A DNA stretch of 64,000 bases from Coemansia sp. RSA 487 (lineage: Eukaryota; Kickxellomycota; Kickxellomycetes; Kickxellales; Kickxellaceae). The stretch spans positions 1 to 64,000 of the forward strand of contig JANBRJ010000079.1 of assembly GCA_027577595.1 (NCBI GenBank), written 5' to 3'. Positions 27,646 through 37,474 of this stretch are shown one piece after another. A model generated the notes under the pieces. It made no database searches and was not told where the DNA came from. It saw only the letters and a program-made list of their open reading frames with translations. A program made the position numbers and the translations under genes. Positions within the stretch are counted from its first letter, which is position 1; each line of letters begins with the position of its first letter.

Positions 27646-30600
27646 ATGACAAAGATGCAGCCAATGGACCAAAGCATTGAGAGCATCACGAAGAAGCTCC
27701 AGGCAGACAGCAGCGAAGCGCCCATGCTTCTCCTTCAGCGAGCACAACTCTACGCAGACAAGGGTGACGAAGCCAACGCAAAGGCTGATATAGCAAGCGC
27801 AGCTTCCTTGGTCAAAGAGCCACAGCATAGGACGGACCAGGCGGTCGCTGCAGTCGAGCGTGCATTTCGCGATATAGCAATCCGGCCAACAACGCGGTCT
27901 GGGAAGCTGGGAGATCCTCTCCTTGCCAAGTACTCTGCGCTTTCTGTCAAGGATCTGGTTGAAACAGTCGTGGGAATGGCTAATGGAAGCGCGCCAGATC
28001 AGGACGCCATTGCCGCAGCAGGCGCCCTTGCCAGCAAGGCTGATGCTTCAGGGAAATTAGCACTTGATAGCACTCAGATATGCATTCTTATTGACGCCTT
28101 CCACACTGCCGCCACTACACCAGGCACTTTGGATGAAAGCGCATTTGCAAAGAACATTGCACAATGTATCAAGTCTGTCGCGCTCAGCATGGCTGCTGAT
28201 CCCGACAGCAAAGATAAAGCAAGCGACACTGACATACTCGAACAGATCAAAATTTGCACTCTCAGAGAAGCGGCCAAGAGCATACAAACTGCCTGGAAAA
28301 CCCATGATTCTGATGGTAGTTTTAAGCAACTGGCATGTCGTTATGGCGCGTCAATGTACATGGCTGTTGCGTACGCAATGTCGACGTATTTGGATCCCCA
28401 GAATGCCGATCTTGTGGCTTCGACTAAGGACATTTACAATTTCTACATCCAGCAGGTGTGGATGGTGGGCACACTACAGGTGACCGCTGCTGATGAAATT
28501 GGCGAGGTAAGCCAGGGTATCCTGCGTCTGCTGACTGCAAACAGACCGCTCTTTGTCTACTTGTTTGTAACAGCATCCGACTCTAGTGGCAAGGGGTCGA
28601 GCACCAAAAAGACATCAAAAACGCCGGTCAGCCGTCTGCTGCACATTCTTGGGACTGCTGATGAATCGTCTTCGGCCTCCAAAGGCAAGAGCCGGTCGCT
28701 TGCTCTGTTAATCGCCAGCCAACTGGTTGCTGCTGCTAAAGATCCTGCAAACTCTGTCATGTTTCCAGAACACGATCCCTCCGAGTCGCGCTCACGAGCC
28801 CAGGCGCGCTTGGCTCCAACCGCGGCAATTGCTCGGTTACGCTCAGAGATTGTCCGAATTGTTGATGAATGGATACAGTCCACAATCCAGTCGGAGCGTT
28901 CGTGTGGCCTTTTTTCTGCTGCTTCGTTGTACGAGGGCGGGGTCGGATCAGATTTGCTTGCCGACCTTTGGCTGAAGAGCGGGTGGGCCGAGGATCTCTG
29001 GGATCAAGGCGAGTTTGACAAGCCCGAGACACAGCTGTCGCTTCTCAGGTTTGCGGACTCTAGTAGCACGGATGTTTCGGCAGGAAAGCAAATGAAGAAC
29101 TTGGGTAACGGTCTTGTTCAGGAGCTTGCGAAAAGAAAGGTATCTTCAAAGAGAGGCGGTGCGGGTATTGACGCAGAATTGGCTGCTTCTGCATCGGTCG
29201 TTCTTGCAAAGTGGTCAGGCGTTTCTGCACCAGCTTCGCAACCCGACAGCAAAAAGAACGATGTAGATTCCAGTATAGACCAGAATGGCGATAGTTCTGT
29301 GCTGGCAGACGTTGATCCGATCGATCTTGCAAATATTCATATAGAGCGTATATCCGATGCTTTAGGCAAGAGCGATTTAAACAAAAACGCTTCTACTGAC
29401 GTGTTGAACAGCAACAGCAGCGTCGAAAAGGCAACCGAGGCATTGGGATTCATGTGTCTCAAGCCAAAGGTGAAAGAGCACGTCGCGCACAACGAGGACT
29501 TTCTAAAGACGTTGTTTGCGCTTGGGCAGAAGACAGCTAGCGTATCGCTAAGGTTTAGTATAATAATGCTTATTCGGAACTTGACCATGTACAAGCCCGT
29601 TCTAAGCGAAGAGCAGAAGCGCATGCAGCAGTTACAGCGCCTTGGCAAGAAAGCTCAAAGCAGCGCTGGCCCAAATGCAGGCAGCGACAGCCCCAACTCC
29701 GGACAAACTGTTGGTGGCGATATCAAGCAGGAGGAGGAGGAAGGCGAAGATGCCAAGCTGGACGCCGCAGAGTTTGTATCAAAACGGTCGCTTGCTGCTT
29801 GCAAGTGCGGCGGTGTATCTGTGCTTGTGTCATCTGTACATCCAAAGCTACGGCCATCGGACAGCGTCAAGGATGCTGTTGCCGAAATAATGGTCTCGCT
29901 GGCAACAACACAGGCTCTGCGTGGGCTTATTGTACAGCAGGGCGGTATCCGCGCGCTTCTTGGGATTCTTACTGACAGTGTGCCCAAGGCCACTGCAAAA
30001 GAATCGCAAGCAAACGATGGCTATATCCCAAAGGCGTTGCTTCAAAAGCGTGACAAGGACATTGCCTTTTCGCTTGCAAAAATCGCAATATCGGTGCCTC
30101 CAAACCTTGCATTCCAAGACCCGCGCGAGATAGTCCAGCTTTTGTTGTCTTTGCTTCTCGAAGACAGCGAAACACATGCGCTGTTGATGAAATTCGAGTC
30201 GCTGCTTGCGCTGACGAATCTAGCAAGCATGGAGCCAGGTTCATCGTATGATGTACGGGATTACATTGCGATAAGTCTCAATGGCATTTCATCGATCGAG
30301 ATTCTTATGCTGAGTGACCACCCTCTTGTGCGCCGAGCAGCCACAGAGCTGCTATGTAACCTGGTGTATAGTCCAAAAGTATTTGATCGATACGTGAACA
30401 ACGCCGATAAGTATGTTCCTCCCGAGTCGCCAGCTGATGACGAATTGGCTTCTGGCGAACTCTTACCATCGGGAATCGTCGAACTGCCGAGTGATGACGA
30501 GGACGATGCCAAGGAAAGCCAGCCAGTGGACAATGATGACACGTACCGATCGCACAGATTGCACCTCCTTGTTGCGCTAGCCGATGTCGACGACACTGCG

Positions 30601-30945
30601 ACGCGGAGTGCTGCCGCAGGCGCCTTGGCGATTCTCTCAAATCACCCGCAATGCTGCCGCTACTTGTTCCTAGCTCATCCGCGCGCATGCGATGTGCTCG
30701 TGCGGCTGGCAAACGACACTGATGGCACGGGAGACAATGGCGAGGGGCAATCGCATGTTGCCTTTAAACACCGTGTTGCTGTTATTTGGGCGAATGCAGC
30801 AAACTGCGGCGATGCAAGGGTGCTGTCAAGGCTTCAGCGTGACAAAGGCGTTCTCGATACATTGAAAGACATGGCAAGCGATCGCCAAATGCCCTTCTTT
30901 GCGGCTGCTGCTGACGCGATCCAAAAGATCAATGCCAAAGAGTAA
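27646..30945 (+). CDS. UNC-45/Cro1/She4-type myosin chaperone (UCS protein)
   Basis: The 1,099-residue product is helical throughout, with an N-terminal TPR-like hairpin (LLLQRAQLYADKGDEANAK) and a long armadillo-like C-terminal half containing the UCS region (NLTMYKPVLSEEQKRMQ, SKRSLAACKCGGVSVLV, LLALTNLASM, HPLVRRAATELLCNLVYS). In yeast, She4 folds myosin motors for endocytosis and cytokinesis; animal UNC-45 adds an Hsp90-binding TPR domain. The armadillo motif DHPLVRRAATELLCNL is especially typical of the family. The ATG at 27646 is preferred over the longer frame from 27451 because upstream residues look like leader or intron. It is longer than She4 (about 790) because of acidic/Ser linkers. 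Confidence 0.88.
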   Translation: MTKMQPMDQSIESITKKLQADSSEAPMLLLQRAQLYADKGDEANAKADIASAASLVKEPQHRTDQAVAAVERAFRDIAIRPTTRSGKLGDPLLAKYSALSVKDLVETVVGMANGSAPDQDAIAAAGALASKADASGKLALDSTQICILIDAFHTAATTPGTLDESAFAKNIAQCIKSVALSMAADPDSKDKASDTDILEQIKICTLREAAKSIQTAWKTHDSDGSFKQLACRYGASMYMAVAYAMSTYLDPQNADLVASTKDIYNFYIQQVWMVGTLQVTAADEIGEVSQGILRLLTANRPLFVYLFVTASDSSGKGSSTKKTSKTPVSRLLHILGTADESSSASKGKSRSLALLIASQLVAAAKDPANSVMFPEHDPSESRSRAQARLAPTAAIARLRSEIVRIVDEWIQSTIQSERSCGLFSAASLYEGGVGSDLLADLWLKSGWAEDLWDQGEFDKPETQLSLLRFADSSSTDVSAGKQMKNLGNGLVQELAKRKVSSKRGGAGIDAELAASASVVLAKWSGVSAPASQPDSKKNDVDSSIDQNGDSSVLADVDPIDLANIHIERISDALGKSDLNKNASTDVLNSNSSVEKATEALGFMCLKPKVKEHVAHNEDFLKTLFALGQKTASVSLRFSIIMLIRNLTMYKPVLSEEQKRMQQLQRLGKKAQSSAGPNAGSDSPNSGQTVGGDIKQEEEEGEDAKLDAAEFVSKRSLAACKCGGVSVLVSSVHPKLRPSDSVKDAVAEIMVSLATTQALRGLIVQQGGIRALLGILTDSVPKATAKESQANDGYIPKALLQKRDKDIAFSLAKIAISVPPNLAFQDPREIVQLLLSLLLEDSETHALLMKFESLLALTNLASMEPGSSYDVRDYIAISLNGISSIEILMLSDHPLVRRAATELLCNLVYSPKVFDRYVNNADKYVPPESPADDELASGELLPSGIVELPSDDEDDAKESQPVDNDDTYRSHRLHLLVALADVDDTATRSAAAGALAILSNHPQCCRYLFLAHPRACDVLVRLANDTDGTGDNGEGQSHVAFKHRVAVIWANAANCGDARVLSRLQRDKGVLDTLKDMASDRQMPFFAAAADAIQKINAKE

Positions 30946-31928
30946 AGACATTTTCTTTCTGCTCTTCCCCCTTCCCCCAAACTTTTCAATGCTGTTGGGT
31001 GCTTGGTCTAATCTTTCCTATCGTTTGTAATCGTGATAGTGTCAGACGGCTCTGGTTGGTTGAAATGCACCGTGTCTTTTCGCTTTACCATCTTTTCCAG
31101 GCTTTGCATTTGATCGATAAAGCCTGATGAGCCGCGATATTGGGGGAAAACAGGGAATCACCGAAGACATAATCGGTCCTCAAAAGGGGAACATGGATGT
31201 TGTGATTTAATGAATCTGTGCAGTTATCCAGGGAAAAGTTCACCCTCTTCCTCCCCCAACAATGCTTATTGAGATGATGACATTAGGAGATTGGCTCATT
31301 TTGGCCGTAAATACTGCGATGGTGTTTCGAAACCCGCCATAGTCGCTTCCAAATACGCAATTATTTACACGGTTCTGGCCTCACAATAACAATAATAGGC
31401 TCTCTTTGGCGATATTATGTGCTTACGAAATCAACACAGTCCTAAAATCAAAGCAGCATAGCCTTCTGCGGATAGCTGGTGATTGTGGCCTTTGGGGAAG
31501 AAGTAGTGGTAAAGAGAAAGAGAAATCGGTGTGGCAGATTCCCTTTTTGCCATTCTGCTAATTATAGTACGCCTAGTGTTGATGGATTTTGCTTGGAAAA
31601 GGGCTGTCGTTGTCCAACATCAAGGGTGTGCTATATATATGGCAAACATTTCCATTCCAGATCTCCTTTTTCCGTTTTTTATAATTATTAATTTGCGTGT
31701 CCTCACGGCTTTCCATTCCATTGTATCCTTTGTCTTGCCTTTACCGGGTATCCTTTTCCCAATTCCAACTATACATAAGACAAAGCTCACTTGCAAAGAA
31801 GCCTTGTTAAACATTTTTGAATTTTTATCATTTATCTATAACTACTATACTTTTTATACTTGTTAGCAAGTTTGCCAACAACCCACAAGCGTATTAACTG
31901 TTTCTGTACATTTCACAATACCACACAA
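30946..31928. other. intergenic, nothing supported
   Basis: This is 980 bp between the UNC-45-like and first hexokinase-like genes. The longest ORF (31531-31866) is hydrophobic by base composition and has no motif. Confidence 0.45.
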
Positions 31929-33425
31929 ATGCCTGGTTATCTTCCAAAGCCACCGATGTCGGACAGCCAGCAGAAGCTACTTGAGCAAGTGGTAGATGCA
32001 TTCTCGGTGTCTGACAAGCAGCTATCGACCGTACTCTATCAGATGCACAGCGAACTTGCAAAAAATGATACATGGTTCCAGAGCGAGTCCCAAGCGACCG
32101 ATGCGACACTTATTAAGCGTCACAATAGCCCACACGGCACAGCACTTGGAATGGCAATCGATGCTTCTGGAAAGCGCATCCGTATCAGCAGCACCAGCTT
32201 TGGGAACTCTAATGGTGACAAGCAAATATCAGAGAGCTCGGCAATCCAAGTGTTTATTCCTCCAGCAAATGTCAAAAACTCTGTATCCGACTTTTTTGAG
32301 TTTGTTGCCTTCTGCATCAGCGAGTTTATTAATGCACATGGGCTTGTGGACAATGACAAAACTGGTTCTGGGGCTATGCTACTTCCGCTGGGCGTATCCA
32401 TTGGTCTTCCAATCAGCACACAGAATTACCAGCCGTCAGCCCAGGGTGCGTGTTCGCCGCACACGCCACTTAGTTGCACAGTTGCCGAAGTGTCCAAGGA
32501 GGACTCGCTGGATCTTGGCGATAGAGATGTAGCTCGCCACCTGCATGACACTGTGCTGCGTAATCATCTCCCGATACGCATTGCCTCGATTACCAATAAC
32601 GTGGTCAGCTCGCTGATAGCTGCGCAGTTCAACAACAGCACCACCCGTGTAGCTGCCAGCTTCAACCACGGCATCAATGCCGCATACCTTAAGCGCTGTC
32701 CAGACAACCAGACAAAGGGAATGGCCGATACCGATCAGAGCCAGCGCGCAGATGACGGATATGTTGCGGTCAACACAGAGATCGGGCGGTTTGGCTCTGC
32801 GCCGGCATCGCTTGCAGTGCTGCCAATGACAATGTGGGACAACCGCATCGATCGCGAGTCCCGGAACCCGGGCACCCGCAGATTCGAGAAACTTGTGGCC
32901 GACCAGTATCTAGGCGAGATTGTACGCAACCTCATCACAGATTTTATGGATGAACATCTACTGTTCACTGCCAACTGCGATGTGTCCAAGGTTAACGAAA
33001 GCTACTCGTTCCACACTGCGTATATGGCACCCATAATGGAGGATATGTCAGCCGACCTTGCGTCTGTAGGCGATCTGTTTGCCGCAGAATTTGGAATTGC
33101 AACAGAACTGGCCGATAGACAGATCATCCGCGCTCTATGTGACTGTGTAGCAGCCAGAGCATCCAAGCTCTCGGGCGCAGCGCTGGCTGCACTGACTATA
33201 AAAAGCAGCCGCTCAACAGCATCAAACCAGTGCTCGGTAGCGCTATACGGTGCTTTATTCGATGTCAACCACAAGATATACAACGAGACTGTTGCAACAA
33301 TGCAGAAACTCATTGCCATTGTTTCTTCTCATGATGACAAGAGGAAAGCTATCGAAACGACTGTGTCTTTCCAACCACGGTTTATTGATCTCTCTGGTGC
33401 CGCTATCAATGCTGCATCTGCATGA
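31929..33425 (+). CDS. atypical hexokinase homologue 1 (catalytic Asp absent)
   Basis: The 498-residue product has the hexokinase fold over its full length, clearest in VNTEIGRFG, WDNRIDRESRNPG, FEKLVADQYLGEIVRNL and DLFAAEFGI. The key active-site motifs are missing. The phosphate-1 loop, normally LDLGGTNxR, reads IDASGKRIR (residues 77-85). The catalytic INDTVGT reads TNNVVSS, placing Asn 224 (AAC at 32598-32600) where active enzymes have the base Asp. The adenosine-side GTGTNA reads NHGINA, and the glucose-binding WTKGF segment is not recognisable. Glucose phosphorylation is therefore unlikely. Aspergillus HxkC and HxkD/XprF are known non-catalytic hexokinase homologues acting in carbon-starvation signalling, and a similar role is plausible here. 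The second copy follows on the same strand after 286 bp. Confidence 0.88.
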   Translation: MPGYLPKPPMSDSQQKLLEQVVDAFSVSDKQLSTVLYQMHSELAKNDTWFQSESQATDATLIKRHNSPHGTALGMAIDASGKRIRISSTSFGNSNGDKQISESSAIQVFIPPANVKNSVSDFFEFVAFCISEFINAHGLVDNDKTGSGAMLLPLGVSIGLPISTQNYQPSAQGACSPHTPLSCTVAEVSKEDSLDLGDRDVARHLHDTVLRNHLPIRIASITNNVVSSLIAAQFNNSTTRVAASFNHGINAAYLKRCPDNQTKGMADTDQSQRADDGYVAVNTEIGRFGSAPASLAVLPMTMWDNRIDRESRNPGTRRFEKLVADQYLGEIVRNLITDFMDEHLLFTANCDVSKVNESYSFHTAYMAPIMEDMSADLASVGDLFAAEFGIATELADRQIIRALCDCVAARASKLSGAALAALTIKSSRSTASNQCSVALYGALFDVNHKIYNETVATMQKLIAIVSSHDDKRKAIETTVSFQPRFIDLSGAAINAASA

Positions 33426-33527
33426 AAAGAGACAGCCACAGGATAACTTTCTTTTTTCGTATTTTTCAGTGAATACATTTGTGAATATGTTTTTTTTGGG
33501 AAATGCAATTTGGTATATTATAGACTG

Positions 33528-33535
33528 TGACGTCA
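33528..33535. promoter_or_regulatory. perfect CRE palindrome TGACGTCA upstream of hexokinase-like gene 2
   Basis: It sits 177 bp before the ATG at 33712, in the 286-bp gap between the two atypical hexokinase genes. It is a full ATF/CREB bZIP site in a plausible promoter position. Confidence 0.4.
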
Positions 33536-33711
33536 TCGTCGATGTTGCTAATGAATATTGCAGGTGGGTCTAGGGTTTTGATATAAAAGACCAGAGCGCA
33601 TGGATGATATATCCAAAATATCCTTTTTTTCGTTCAAACGCCCTCCTTTCTTTCTTTTCATTATTGCACTTTTATATTTACTATCGTGAAGTACACATCA
33701 ACCTCAAACTA

Positions 33712-35127
33712 ATGACCTCGGAATATATAATTGAAGGCGCGACCCCAGAGCAAAACAAGCTTTTGGAGGACATTGCATTCAGGTTTGATGTCAAAGAAGA
33801 CCACCTATTCGAGATAGCAGATGACGTATACAAATCCCTTGCAGATGGGCTTAGGAGCGAAAAGGACGCAAAGGGGGTGCCGTGTCTGGTATCTTACATA
33901 AAGTCCGAGATAACTCAGGATATTCGTGAAGCCGAAAAGAGCGAAATGGTAGTTCTTGGAATGACCATCAACACGACTGCCAGCCGAATCAAGATCGCAA
34001 GCGTCCAGTTTGTCCAAGGTGCGCCCGATGCCATCAACAAGCAGATCTTTTATCTTCCCGACGAGGAATCCATTACGCCAACAAAGCTGCTTGAAGACGC
34101 GTCCACCCACGTTGCGCAGTTTATCAACACGCACAATCTTGTGCCTGAGCCTGGGCAACCCCCGCTATCGATGGGCGTGACTATTGATTTGCCTCTGGAG
34201 GAGACCAGCAAAAGCGGAGGACACGTTATCAGCAATTCGTTGGCGTGCCACAAGGTTCTCAGCAATCTGGACTTGGCCCACGCGCTCAACTCGGTTATGC
34301 TCAAAAGGCATCTTCCCGTCAAAGTCACCTCGGCAACGAACTGCGTCATAAGCACCATGGTTGCCGCGCAACACCACTTCCATTCCACGTGCATTGCGCT
34401 TATCCTAAACCACGGCATCAATGCCTCGTACTACGAAAAGGCAGCCAAAATTCCCAAGATCAGCGGATCCGAGCTAGGCAACAGCGACGCGCGAGTGGCA
34501 ATTAACACTGAGTTGGCTCGATTTGGTGAGCACTCCAGTGTGCTAAACCCCACCATGTGGGACCACCGCATTGACCGCGAATCGCCAAACACCGGCTACT
34601 ATACCTTTGAGAAGCTCGTGGCTGACAAGTATTTGGGCGAGATTGTGCGCAATTTGATTACAGACTTTATGGACAGCCGGCTGATATTCTCGAACCATGC
34701 AGATGTCAGCATGTTTAGTACACCGTACTCGTTCTTCACGTCGTATATGACCATAATGGAAGACTCCTCCGATGATCTGAGCGAGGTCGGTGACTTGCTT
34801 CGTGCCGGGTTCAACATTGATGCGTCGCTTGTCGACCGCAAGATTGTTAGCTCTCTTTGCAAGATTGTGGCCATGAGAGCTGCCAAACTCGTGGGCGGCG
34901 CTGCGGTTGGGCTGGCCAAAAAGGCTACCGAGGCGATGGATACGCCCGAACCAACTGTGATTTCTATCAGCGGCAAGCTGACCGAGATGAACCAACCGTA
35001 TTTGGAGTGTACCATGAAGACTGCCAGGAAGCTCGCTTCAAAGACTGGTCTTGAGGAGCCTATTTTCAACATACTCGGCGAGGATGGCTACACGGTCGGC
35101 GCAGCGCTCTCTTCGCTAAGCAAGTAA
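33712..35127 (+). CDS. atypical hexokinase homologue 2 (catalytic Asp replaced by Cys)
   Basis: The 471-residue product is the tandem paralogue of the gene at 31929. Conserved blocks are INTELARFG, WDHRIDRESPNTG, FEKLVADKYLGEIVRNL (almost identical in both copies) and LLRAGFNIDASL. The ATP loop reads TINTTASRIK (residues 85-94) instead of DLGGTNxR. The catalytic motif reads TNCVIST, with Cys 211 (TGC at 34342-34344) replacing the Asp. GTGxNA reads NHGINA, as in copy 1. The two copies share the same kinds of loss but with different replacement residues (Asn versus Cys), so catalysis was probably lost before duplication and the site then drifted. The start at 33712 follows a T-rich leader; the frame is open to 33604 without conservation. 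Likely regulatory; function unknown. Confidence 0.88.
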   Translation: MTSEYIIEGATPEQNKLLEDIAFRFDVKEDHLFEIADDVYKSLADGLRSEKDAKGVPCLVSYIKSEITQDIREAEKSEMVVLGMTINTTASRIKIASVQFVQGAPDAINKQIFYLPDEESITPTKLLEDASTHVAQFINTHNLVPEPGQPPLSMGVTIDLPLEETSKSGGHVISNSLACHKVLSNLDLAHALNSVMLKRHLPVKVTSATNCVISTMVAAQHHFHSTCIALILNHGINASYYEKAAKIPKISGSELGNSDARVAINTELARFGEHSSVLNPTMWDHRIDRESPNTGYYTFEKLVADKYLGEIVRNLITDFMDSRLIFSNHADVSMFSTPYSFFTSYMTIMEDSSDDLSEVGDLLRAGFNIDASLVDRKIVSSLCKIVAMRAAKLVGGAAVGLAKKATEAMDTPEPTVISISGKLTEMNQPYLECTMKTARKLASKTGLEEPIFNILGEDGYTVGAALSSLSK

Positions 35128-35230
35128 TTATTTACTCTGAAATTGCAAAGTCATATTGAGGATACGAGTTTTCTACAAATTATTTTTTCTCTTTTTTTCT
35201 TATCTAGTCCAAAAAAATTATCAGAGTTTG

Positions 35231-37474
35231 CTATATACTCCAAAGCTTTACGACACCCTCATCGTCACCACAAAGCAGGGACTCGTTATCTGGTAGATCG
35301 ATTCGTGAGATCCCTGAATATCCTGCCATGTTGCCACAGTTGCTGTCTCTGGGGTTCAAGTAGCCGTGGTCCGAAGCATAACTGCTTTGCTGCATTGAAC
35401 TGGCTATATAGTGATGCAAAAGATTGTCCCTCGCTGCGGCCCAGAACTCCATGGAATAGGACTTGCTCGAGCGGTTATTCATAGACGGGCTCAACTTGAC
35501 GCTTGAAACCAACCCGCTATCAAATGACAGCGACTGTAGGACGCGGCCAGTCCGCAGCTCCCAGATAAGCACAGTTCCGTCAAGAGACCCTGTAATCACA
35601 GAGCGATCGTCAAAGTGAAGAGACGTAATCGGCTCGGAATGGCCATGCATTTGGCGATGCGCCTGTGCGGTTCGCAAGTCCCAGAGACGCAAAAAGCCGT
35701 CTGCTGTTCCGGTCGCCAGCGCAAAGTCGTAAAACTGCAGCGCTCCGACAAACCCGCCATCCCCAAGCTCCGTGCCACGCCTGTAGGATCCAGATCCACT
35801 AGTATCAGCAGACGCTTGCAGCTGCATTTCGAATGGAAGTAATGGGCGCGATGCGCCAGGGGAAAATGAGCTTTTTGCTGTTGTTGACATAGCCCATGGC
35901 GAATTCCGCCGTTGCGAGGAAGACAGCGAGGCTGCCATATTCGCTGCTGAAGCCTTCGAAGACTGCGTATCTTTGATTGCCCATGTAATATCAATTGTCT
36001 GGCGCAAGGCGCCGGTGGTCAGATCCCACTCACGCACAGTCTTGTCAGCGCTGCCTGAGATCATTGTACCACCTGTCGCTGCCTGGAAGCAAGTGACTGC
36101 GTCGGTATGGCCAACAAATGTATTTTCGCAACACAGCTCCACAGGCGATATGTGTCTGCATATGGTTGGGGTGACTGCCGGTGTTGTGGATTGCAGAGAC
36201 ATGATCGCGTCTGGCGAATCTGGTCTACTTTCATCGTCATATTCATCATCTTTTCCGATCTTCGAAGAAGCAGAAATGTATTCCCTTTGCATGACTTTTG
36301 TCGAAGGACGCGGTCGAACCGATTCAAGCATCGACAAGTCCCACATGCGTATCCTGCTGTCGTTGGATGCGGTAAGAAGGAACCTTTCATAGAACTGCAC
36401 GCCCCGAATAACATCATTATGGCTGCTGATTACATGCTTACACTCTGTGGTCTCCATATCCCAGACACGTACCTGGGTGTCAAGCGATCCTGAGGCAAGG
36501 ATGCCCATTACCAGATCACAGTCGATGGCAGTGATGCCCGCATAATGGCCCTTGTAAACAGAAAGCAGCTTTCGCAGGCGTGGAGTGTCGCTTTGTGCAT
36601 AGTATACACCATCATCTGCTGCGCCATCGCCTTCGTCGCTGACATCCTCGATCGTAGCCTTTGGTATAGTGGCAGCATTGGCCAGTTTACCTTTACGCAA
36701 GGAAAGTTCAGAGCGTGTCTGCGATTGCGACCGGGATCTGGTGTTTGTCGTTGCAGACCTGCTGCGCATGCGCTTGTCCTTTTGCAGTTCTAGCGATAGG
36801 CGCTCCTCTATAACTCGACGCTCCTCAACAGCTTGCATAATACGACTGTCCATATCCTCCAGTTTCTGTACCAACACGTTCCTTGCGTGCTCAAGACGCT
36901 TTAAATACTCGCCGTACTCGTTCGTGCGCTCGTTCAAGACCCGCGATCGTAGCTCTTGCGGAGTATCTTCAACCAAGGAATCGAACTTTTCAGACGACAG
37001 CAACATGGGTGTGACATCAGAACTATCAGGCGCAGGGCGCTGTGTTTCTGGTAATAACTCTGGGTCTGAAATCGACTCACTCCTACGTCCATATCCGCGA
37101 CTTTCCCTGTGTTGCTCTTTTTCCATAAACGCCCTGAATCCGGAAATCAGAGGTATTGCGTTTTCGGAAGGCGGGGGAGCATCAGCCAACAGAGCATTGG
37201 TCGAAAGGCGAATGGGACGTTTGGACGGGCCAGTTCGAGAGCCGTTGAAACCGCTTGTCAAAAGCCTTGATGCGCGCGAATCCAGACCTTTGCTCCCGCG
37301 TATCAAACGACTGACTAGCGACTGGGAACCAGGGCGAAACAGTATCTTGTTTATCAACCGTGTAACAAGGTTTTGCGAAGAGTGCTGGTCGTATGATGCA
37401 TACTCGTCCTCATTGTCGCTGCTGGCTTCACTAACACTGCCTCGGCGACCCATTTTCCGCCCGACCTTTGTCAC
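35231..37474 (-). CDS. Mdv1/Caf4-like coiled-coil WD40 protein (mitochondrial fission adaptor)
   Basis: The 747-residue product has a basic, Ser/Arg-rich N-terminus, a central coiled coil (RLEHARNVLVQKLEDMDSRI and following, about residues 185-230) and a C-terminal WD40 propeller (from about residue 305). Repeat ends such as LDTQVRVWDMET, DSRIRMWDLSM, ADKTVREWDLTTG, ADGFLRLWDLRT, LDGTVLIWELRTG and DEGVVKLWSI are visible. This architecture and the propeller motifs match Mdv1/Caf4, adaptors that recruit the dynamin Dnm1 to Fis1 on the mitochondrial outer membrane. A long Ser-rich loop interrupts the propeller near residues 385-435 and again near 490-545. Other coiled-coil WD40 proteins cannot be fully excluded. 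It is convergent with hexokinase-like gene 2, 103 bp apart. Confidence 0.78.
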   Translation of the reverse strand: MTKVGRKMGRRGSVSEASSDNEDEYASYDQHSSQNLVTRLINKILFRPGSQSLVSRLIRGSKGLDSRASRLLTSGFNGSRTGPSKRPIRLSTNALLADAPPPSENAIPLISGFRAFMEKEQHRESRGYGRRSESISDPELLPETQRPAPDSSDVTPMLLSSEKFDSLVEDTPQELRSRVLNERTNEYGEYLKRLEHARNVLVQKLEDMDSRIMQAVEERRVIEERLSLELQKDKRMRSRSATTNTRSRSQSQTRSELSLRKGKLANAATIPKATIEDVSDEGDGAADDGVYYAQSDTPRLRKLLSVYKGHYAGITAIDCDLVMGILASGSLDTQVRVWDMETTECKHVISSHNDVIRGVQFYERFLLTASNDSRIRMWDLSMLESVRPRPSTKVMQREYISASSKIGKDDEYDDESRPDSPDAIMSLQSTTPAVTPTICRHISPVELCCENTFVGHTDAVTCFQAATGGTMISGSADKTVREWDLTTGALRQTIDITWAIKDTQSSKASAANMAASLSSSQRRNSPWAMSTTAKSSFSPGASRPLLPFEMQLQASADTSGSGSYRRGTELGDGGFVGALQFYDFALATGTADGFLRLWDLRTAQAHRQMHGHSEPITSLHFDDRSVITGSLDGTVLIWELRTGRVLQSLSFDSGLVSSVKLSPSMNNRSSKSYSMEFWAAARDNLLHHYIASSMQQSSYASDHGYLNPRDSNCGNMAGYSGISRIDLPDNESLLCGDDEGVVKLWSI

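Noticed and set aside
31531-31866. 111-residue hydrophobic ORF before the first hexokinase-like gene
   Set aside because: Composition reflects T-rich DNA; no motif and no conserved start context.
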